Under the pieces are notes generated by a model, which worked only from the letters and a program-made list of their open reading frames with translations, made no database searches and was not told the origin of the DNA. From Acidobacteriota bacterium (lineage in GTDB: Bacteria > Acidobacteriota > Vicinamibacteria > Vicinamibacterales > UBA2999), in assembly GCA_947482665.1 (NCBI GenBank), contig CANKJK010000010.1:84510-148509 (forward strand): DNA of 64,000 nt, written 5' to 3'. Position numbers and translations under genes: made by a program. This document shows, piece by piece, positions 61,051-64,000 of this stretch (positions are counted from its first letter, which is position 1; each line of letters opens with the position of its first letter).

Positions 61051-62724
61051 GTGAACGTGCGAAATCTTGGCTACGCGCTACTGGTATCTGCGCTTGTCGC
61101 TGTGCCCGCTATGGCGCAAAGCGGGTCGGAGACCCGTCCCGCACTCCCCACATTCTTTGGCGACACGGGCCTGTGGTTTGTGCCGACCGCCGAAACGCTG
61201 CCGGCGAAGAAGGTCTCCGCCAGCGGCTTCCGCGCGAACTTCGACCGTCCGCAGGGACTCCTGGACGTTTCCGACCAGGGCTTCACCCTTGGCTATGGCG
61301 CTACGAGCCGGTTGGAGCTCTTTGCGTCGGTGAGCAGCGTCCGGCTGCGCCGGGCGGTTCGCAACCCGATCTTCAACAGTGGCAACACGAGCTATGGCGG
61401 GGCGGATGTTGACTATCCGTTCGTGGCCCGGGGCTGGTCAAAGACGCTCCTGCGCCCGCTCATCTTCGGGGCGAAGGTCAACCTGCTCTCCCAGTCGCGT
61501 CAGGCTGCGGCGGGCCTGGCCGTTCGCGGGTCGCTCTCTGTGCCCACGGGTCCGGCTGCGGCCGGCACCAACGCGATGACGGGGCAGGTCGACCTCGTGG
61601 TCAGTCGTGAACTCCGCAAGCGGGCGGAACTGACTGGCTACGTCGGCGGCATCTTCCGCAAGGATCCCGACCTCTTCAATCTGTCCAACGGCGTCCGCTG
61701 GGGCCTCGGCCTGGGCCTGCCCACGCGCACGCCGCTGCGGCTGATTGCCGAGGCCGACGGCGAAATGCGCACCGGTGATTCCACGGTCCTGACGGGCACC
61801 CGGCTTGCCGAGGACGGCAGCGCACTGTTTGCGATCAGCCGCGCGCACGATCCGCTTCAACTGCGTGTTGGCCCCGTGTGGCAGGACAAGCGCGGCTTCT
61901 TCATCCACGGTGGCCTGAGCTATAGCCGCCGGTCCGGTGATCGCAACGTGGCCGGAACCACGGTGGCGCATCACGGCCTCGGCTGGGACTTGCGTGTCGG
62001 CTTCCACCCGGGGACTGCGGTCTACGTGCCGCCGCCTCCGCCGCCACCTCCTCCGCCGCCGGCTCCCGTGGCGCCGCCTCCACCGCCACCCCCGCCGCCG
62101 CCGAACAAGAACCCGGTGCTGGGCGCGATTTCCTGCGACCCGTGCATTATGCCGATCGGGACCACGTCACAGCTCACGGTGACGGGGAGCGATCCGGACG
62201 GCGAGGCGCTGACCTACAAGTGGTCCGCTCCAACCGGGACGTTCAACAACGGCACCATCACCAATCCGGTGTGGACGGCGCCGATGCAGGAAGGCAATGT
62301 GCCGGCCACCGTCGTGGCGACGGACCCGCGCGGCGGGACCGCTACCAGCGTGGTGACGCTCCAGGTCATCAAGCCGCCGGTGAAGTCCTACACCTTCGAG
62401 GACGTGCACTTCGACTTCGACAAGTACAGCCTGAAGCCGGAGGCCGCGAAGATTCTTGACGACGCCGTGAAGACGCTTACGGAGAATCCGGATCTGAGGC
62501 TGACGATCGAAGGGCACTGCGACAGCATCGGTACCGCCGAGTACAACCTCGCGCTGGGCGAGCGCCGGGCGAACGCCGCGCGCGACTACCTGGTGAGCCG
62601 TGGCGTCAGCGCCAGCCGGTTCTCGACCGTGAGCTACGGCGAGGAGCGGCCGAAGTCGGAGAACAAGACCGCTGCCGGCCGGGCGATGAACCGCCGCGCC
62701 GCGCTGGTCGTGAAGATCCAGTAA
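61051..62724 (+). CDS. OmpA-family outer-membrane protein with Pro-rich hinge
   Basis: A 557-residue envelope protein. A signal peptide (MNVRNLGYALLVSALVAVPA then MAQ) leads to a beta-barrel region (about 30-325), a pure proline/Val hinge (about 328-352), a PKD-like Ig domain (TVTGSDPDGEALTYKWSAPT) and a C-terminal OmpA peptidoglycan-binding domain (about 447-557) with HFDFDKYSLKPEAAKILDDA, LTIEGHCDSIGTAEYNLALG and ERRANAARDYL. It anchors the outer membrane to peptidoglycan. The start is GTG 61051; a second GTG at 61057 is possible. A strong terminator follows. Confidence 0.93.
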   Translation: MNVRNLGYALLVSALVAVPAMAQSGSETRPALPTFFGDTGLWFVPTAETLPAKKVSASGFRANFDRPQGLLDVSDQGFTLGYGATSRLELFASVSSVRLRRAVRNPIFNSGNTSYGGADVDYPFVARGWSKTLLRPLIFGAKVNLLSQSRQAAAGLAVRGSLSVPTGPAAAGTNAMTGQVDLVVSRELRKRAELTGYVGGIFRKDPDLFNLSNGVRWGLGLGLPTRTPLRLIAEADGEMRTGDSTVLTGTRLAEDGSALFAISRAHDPLQLRVGPVWQDKRGFFIHGGLSYSRRSGDRNVAGTTVAHHGLGWDLRVGFHPGTAVYVPPPPPPPPPPPAPVAPPPPPPPPPPNKNPVLGAISCDPCIMPIGTTSQLTVTGSDPDGEALTYKWSAPTGTFNNGTITNPVWTAPMQEGNVPATVVATDPRGGTATSVVTLQVIKPPVKSYTFEDVHFDFDKYSLKPEAAKILDDAVKTLTENPDLRLTIEGHCDSIGTAEYNLALGERRANAARDYLVSRGVSASRFSTVSYGEERPKSENKTAAGRAMNRRAALVVKIQ

Positions 62725-62748
62725 GCCCGGCGTTTCGCGAAGAACAGA

Positions 62749-62782
62749 ACGGGCGTCGCACGTCGGTGCGGCGCCCGTTTTT
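62749..62782 (+). terminator. Rho-independent terminator of the OmpA-family gene
   Basis: A 13-bp stem with one G-T wobble (62749-62761 with 62766-62778) and a GTCG loop is followed by a run of five T (62778-62782), 25 bp after the stop codon. Confidence 0.9.
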
Positions 62783-62822
62783 CATGTACGGCTTGTCCCA
62801 CCGCGCCATACCGCACAATCCC

Positions 62823-62952
62823 CGCGGCGGGGCGCTGACCGATCACGACACGCGCCGCGGAGCGCGACTGAAGGTTACAAGCCCAGGCGCGTTTCCCATG
62901 CGCCCGCGGAGCGCGAGCAGCGCGTGTCGTGATCGGTCAGCGCCCCGCCGCG
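62823..62952. repeat. Long palindromic repeat, copy B
   Basis: Two 33-bp arms (62823-62855 and 62920-62952) are perfectly complementary and enclose a 64-base core. On the minus strand the core contains GCGCTCCGCGGGCGC and, further on, CTTCAGTCG, as in copy A at 25553-25650, although the arms are unrelated in sequence. CGCGGAGCGCG occurs twice, at both ends of the core. The copy ends 8 bp before the stop of the convergent oxidoreductase gene. Confidence 0.8.
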
Positions 62953-62959
62953 ATGGGCG

Positions 62960-64000
62960 CTACTGCGGGAGCGCTTCGACCTGCACGCGGGCGTCGTTGT
63001 AGCAGGCGCCGCCGCCGATGTCGGAGAGCGTGTCCGGGATGAGTGTGTTGCTGGTGCGGCCGTTGGCCGTGTGGCGGAACCAGAGTCCCTTCGGCAGCGC
63101 GAGGGTGCCCGGGCGGATCCAGTCGCCGATGCGGGCTTTGCAGCGCACCTCGCCCAACGCGTTGAAGATCCGGACAGGGACGCCGTCGCCAATGCCGCGG
63201 GACTCCGCGTCGTCTGGATGGATTGTGAGCATGCTCTCGGGGCGCGGCAGTTCGCCAAGTGTGGAGCTGATCGTGCGATCGCTGGCCGGTGAGATGAGGG
63301 CGAGGGGGTATGCCTCGGTGCCCGGGTCCGGCTGGTAGCCGTACAGACCGGCCGGCGCCTCGGCTTCCAGTTCGGCGGGCCACAGGTGCACCTTGCCGTC
63401 AGGCGTCCGCGGAAATACATCCACGAACTGCACCGGGCGCCCGCCGTAGGGTGGCGTGGCCACGCCGTGTTCTCTGAGCCCGTCTCCAGCGGGAGAGGGG
63501 ATGGCGCCCATCACGCTGACCATCTCTTCCAGCTCGCCGCGGGCATCACCATCGCGGCCAAGGCCCAGCCGGTCAATCAGCTCGCCAAACACCTCGGCAT
63601 TCGGACGCGATTCCCCGACGGGCTCGATGACCGGACGCGCGAGCACCATCGAAATCGGGCCGTAGGCGCGGGCGATGTCGTAGTGCTCGAGAAAGGTCGT
63701 GTTCGGCAGGATGACATCGGCGTAGGTGGCCGTGTCCGTCATCACCTGTTCGAAGACGACCGTGAAGAGGTCCTCGCGCTCGAGGCCCTTCAGCACGCGC
63801 GCCTGATCGGGCACCGTGACGGCCGGATTGCAGTTGTAGACGAAGAGCGCCTTGACGGGCGGGTCCGAGAGCTCCGTGAGCGCATGCCCGAGCCGGCTCA
63901 GGTTGACGAGGCGGCTCGACGCCGGCGCGGACTCCGTCCACGCACGGTTGAAGCCCCACGAGGCCGAATTGCTCATCGAGTAGCCGCCACCCCGCACGCC
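62960..64000 (-). CDS. Molybdopterin oxidoreductase, C-terminal part (truncated by window)
   Basis: The visible 346 residues are the C-terminal portion of a Mo/W-bis-PGD oxidoreductase; the frame is open through the window edge. KALFVYNCNPAVTVPDQARV, MTDTATYADVILPNTTFLEH and LISPASDRTISSTLGE belong to the catalytic-subunit domains III and IV, and GGACYNDARVQVEALPQ ends the molydopterin-binding C-terminal domain. Formate dehydrogenase-, nitrate reductase- and thiosulfate reductase-like enzymes share this end, so the substrate cannot be decided here. The 5' part with the Fe-S motif and cofactor lies beyond 64000. Confidence 0.88.
   Translation of the reverse strand, partial: GVRGGGYSMSNSASWGFNRAWTESAPASSRLVNLSRLGHALTELSDPPVKALFVYNCNPAVTVPDQARVLKGLEREDLFTVVFEQVMTDTATYADVILPNTTFLEHYDIARAYGPISMVLARPVIEPVGESRPNAEVFGELIDRLGLGRDGDARGELEEMVSVMGAIPSPAGDGLREHGVATPPYGGRPVQFVDVFPRTPDGKVHLWPAELEAEAPAGLYGYQPDPGTEAYPLALISPASDRTISSTLGELPRPESMLTIHPDDAESRGIGDGVPVRIFNALGEVRCKARIGDWIRPGTLALPKGLWFRHTANGRTSNTLIPDTLSDIGGGACYNDARVQVEALPQ

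Noticed and set aside
62032..62104. CCGCCx-rich repeat
   Set aside because: It encodes the polyproline hinge of the OmpA-family protein.
1..64000. tRNA, rRNA, CRISPR, transposase or phage genes
   Set aside because: No cloverleaf-like, rRNA-like, repeat-spacer or recombinase features were found on either strand by reading.

Overview
The window is a compact, GC-rich bacterial chromosome segment with about 64 protein genes, few gaps over 150 bp, and no rRNA, tRNA, phage or IS genes that I can see. The gene mix suggests an Acidobacteriota member, possibly Vicinamibacteria (subgroup 6). The evidence is a TonB-dependent receptor with an N-terminal carboxypeptidase-regulatory domain, a YpdA-type bacillithiol reductase, a Tes/Mss-like radical SAM enzyme, a DUF5777 barrel, and many c-type cytochromes and cupredoxins. 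The taxonomy is inference only.

Layout. 1-2957: mtnA (5'-truncated), tsaD, yjbQ and a Nudix gene. 2932-7542 (minus): PilZ, a degenerate receiver, a TPR protein and a large TonB-dependent receptor with a strong terminator. 7809-10039: folE, an exported protein and panE. 10029-14102 (minus): class II cytochrome c, NicO transporter, short-chain dehydrogenase, and the Tes/Mss-like radical SAM gene. 14362-15781: a small exported protein and ypdA. 15852-19306 (minus): MoxR-like AAA+ ATPase, VWA protein and LonN-domain protein. 19364-27320: GDPD, cytochrome c, family 5 uracil-DNA glycosylase, aceE-aceF, lipA, UPF0173 hydrolase. 27362-34437 (minus): a redox/copper envelope region with two cupredoxins, a DUF5777 barrel, a lipoprotein cytochrome c, a porin, and a sensor kinase plus sigma54 activator. 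34499-41227: nuoB-nuoI, a TPR/double-DTG aspartic protease, a metalloprotease-beta-propeller-Omp85 fusion (minus), a TlpA-like thioredoxin and a small protein. 41237-48338 (minus): LiaF-like protein, LytS/LytTR pair and a MacB-type ABC exporter. 48446-53707: Zn-ribbon protein, beta-propeller lactonase-like protein, ankyrin protein, transglutaminase-like protein, CusF-SCO fusion, DUF72. 53726-57371 (minus): NTase-like, TPM, LemA, DinB and YheT genes. 57397-64000: YvcK-like protein, LigD-type phosphoesterase, POT transporter, YggX, an OmpA-family protein and the C-terminal part of a molybdopterin oxidoreductase.

Four things stand out. (1) The minus-strand cytochrome/DUF5777/cupredoxin operon starts at a near-perfect -24/-12 sigma54 promoter, with a palindrome about 80 bp upstream. 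It lies directly beside a sigma54 activator/kinase operon that also encodes a porin and a cupredoxin, so this looks like a self-contained envelope redox/copper circuit. (2) At least twelve first-in-operon genes have a TANNNT -10 box only 6-9 nt before the start codon and no Shine-Dalgarno, which implies widespread leaderless transcription. One palindromic -10 box serves two divergent genes. (3) Two long palindromic repeats (25553-25650, 62823-62952) share a conserved core but have unrelated arms. (4) There are unusual enzymes: a candidate membrane-spanning-lipid synthase and an HEXXH-protease/TolB-propeller/Omp85-barrel fusion. All functions are inferred from motifs read by eye; no database search was run.
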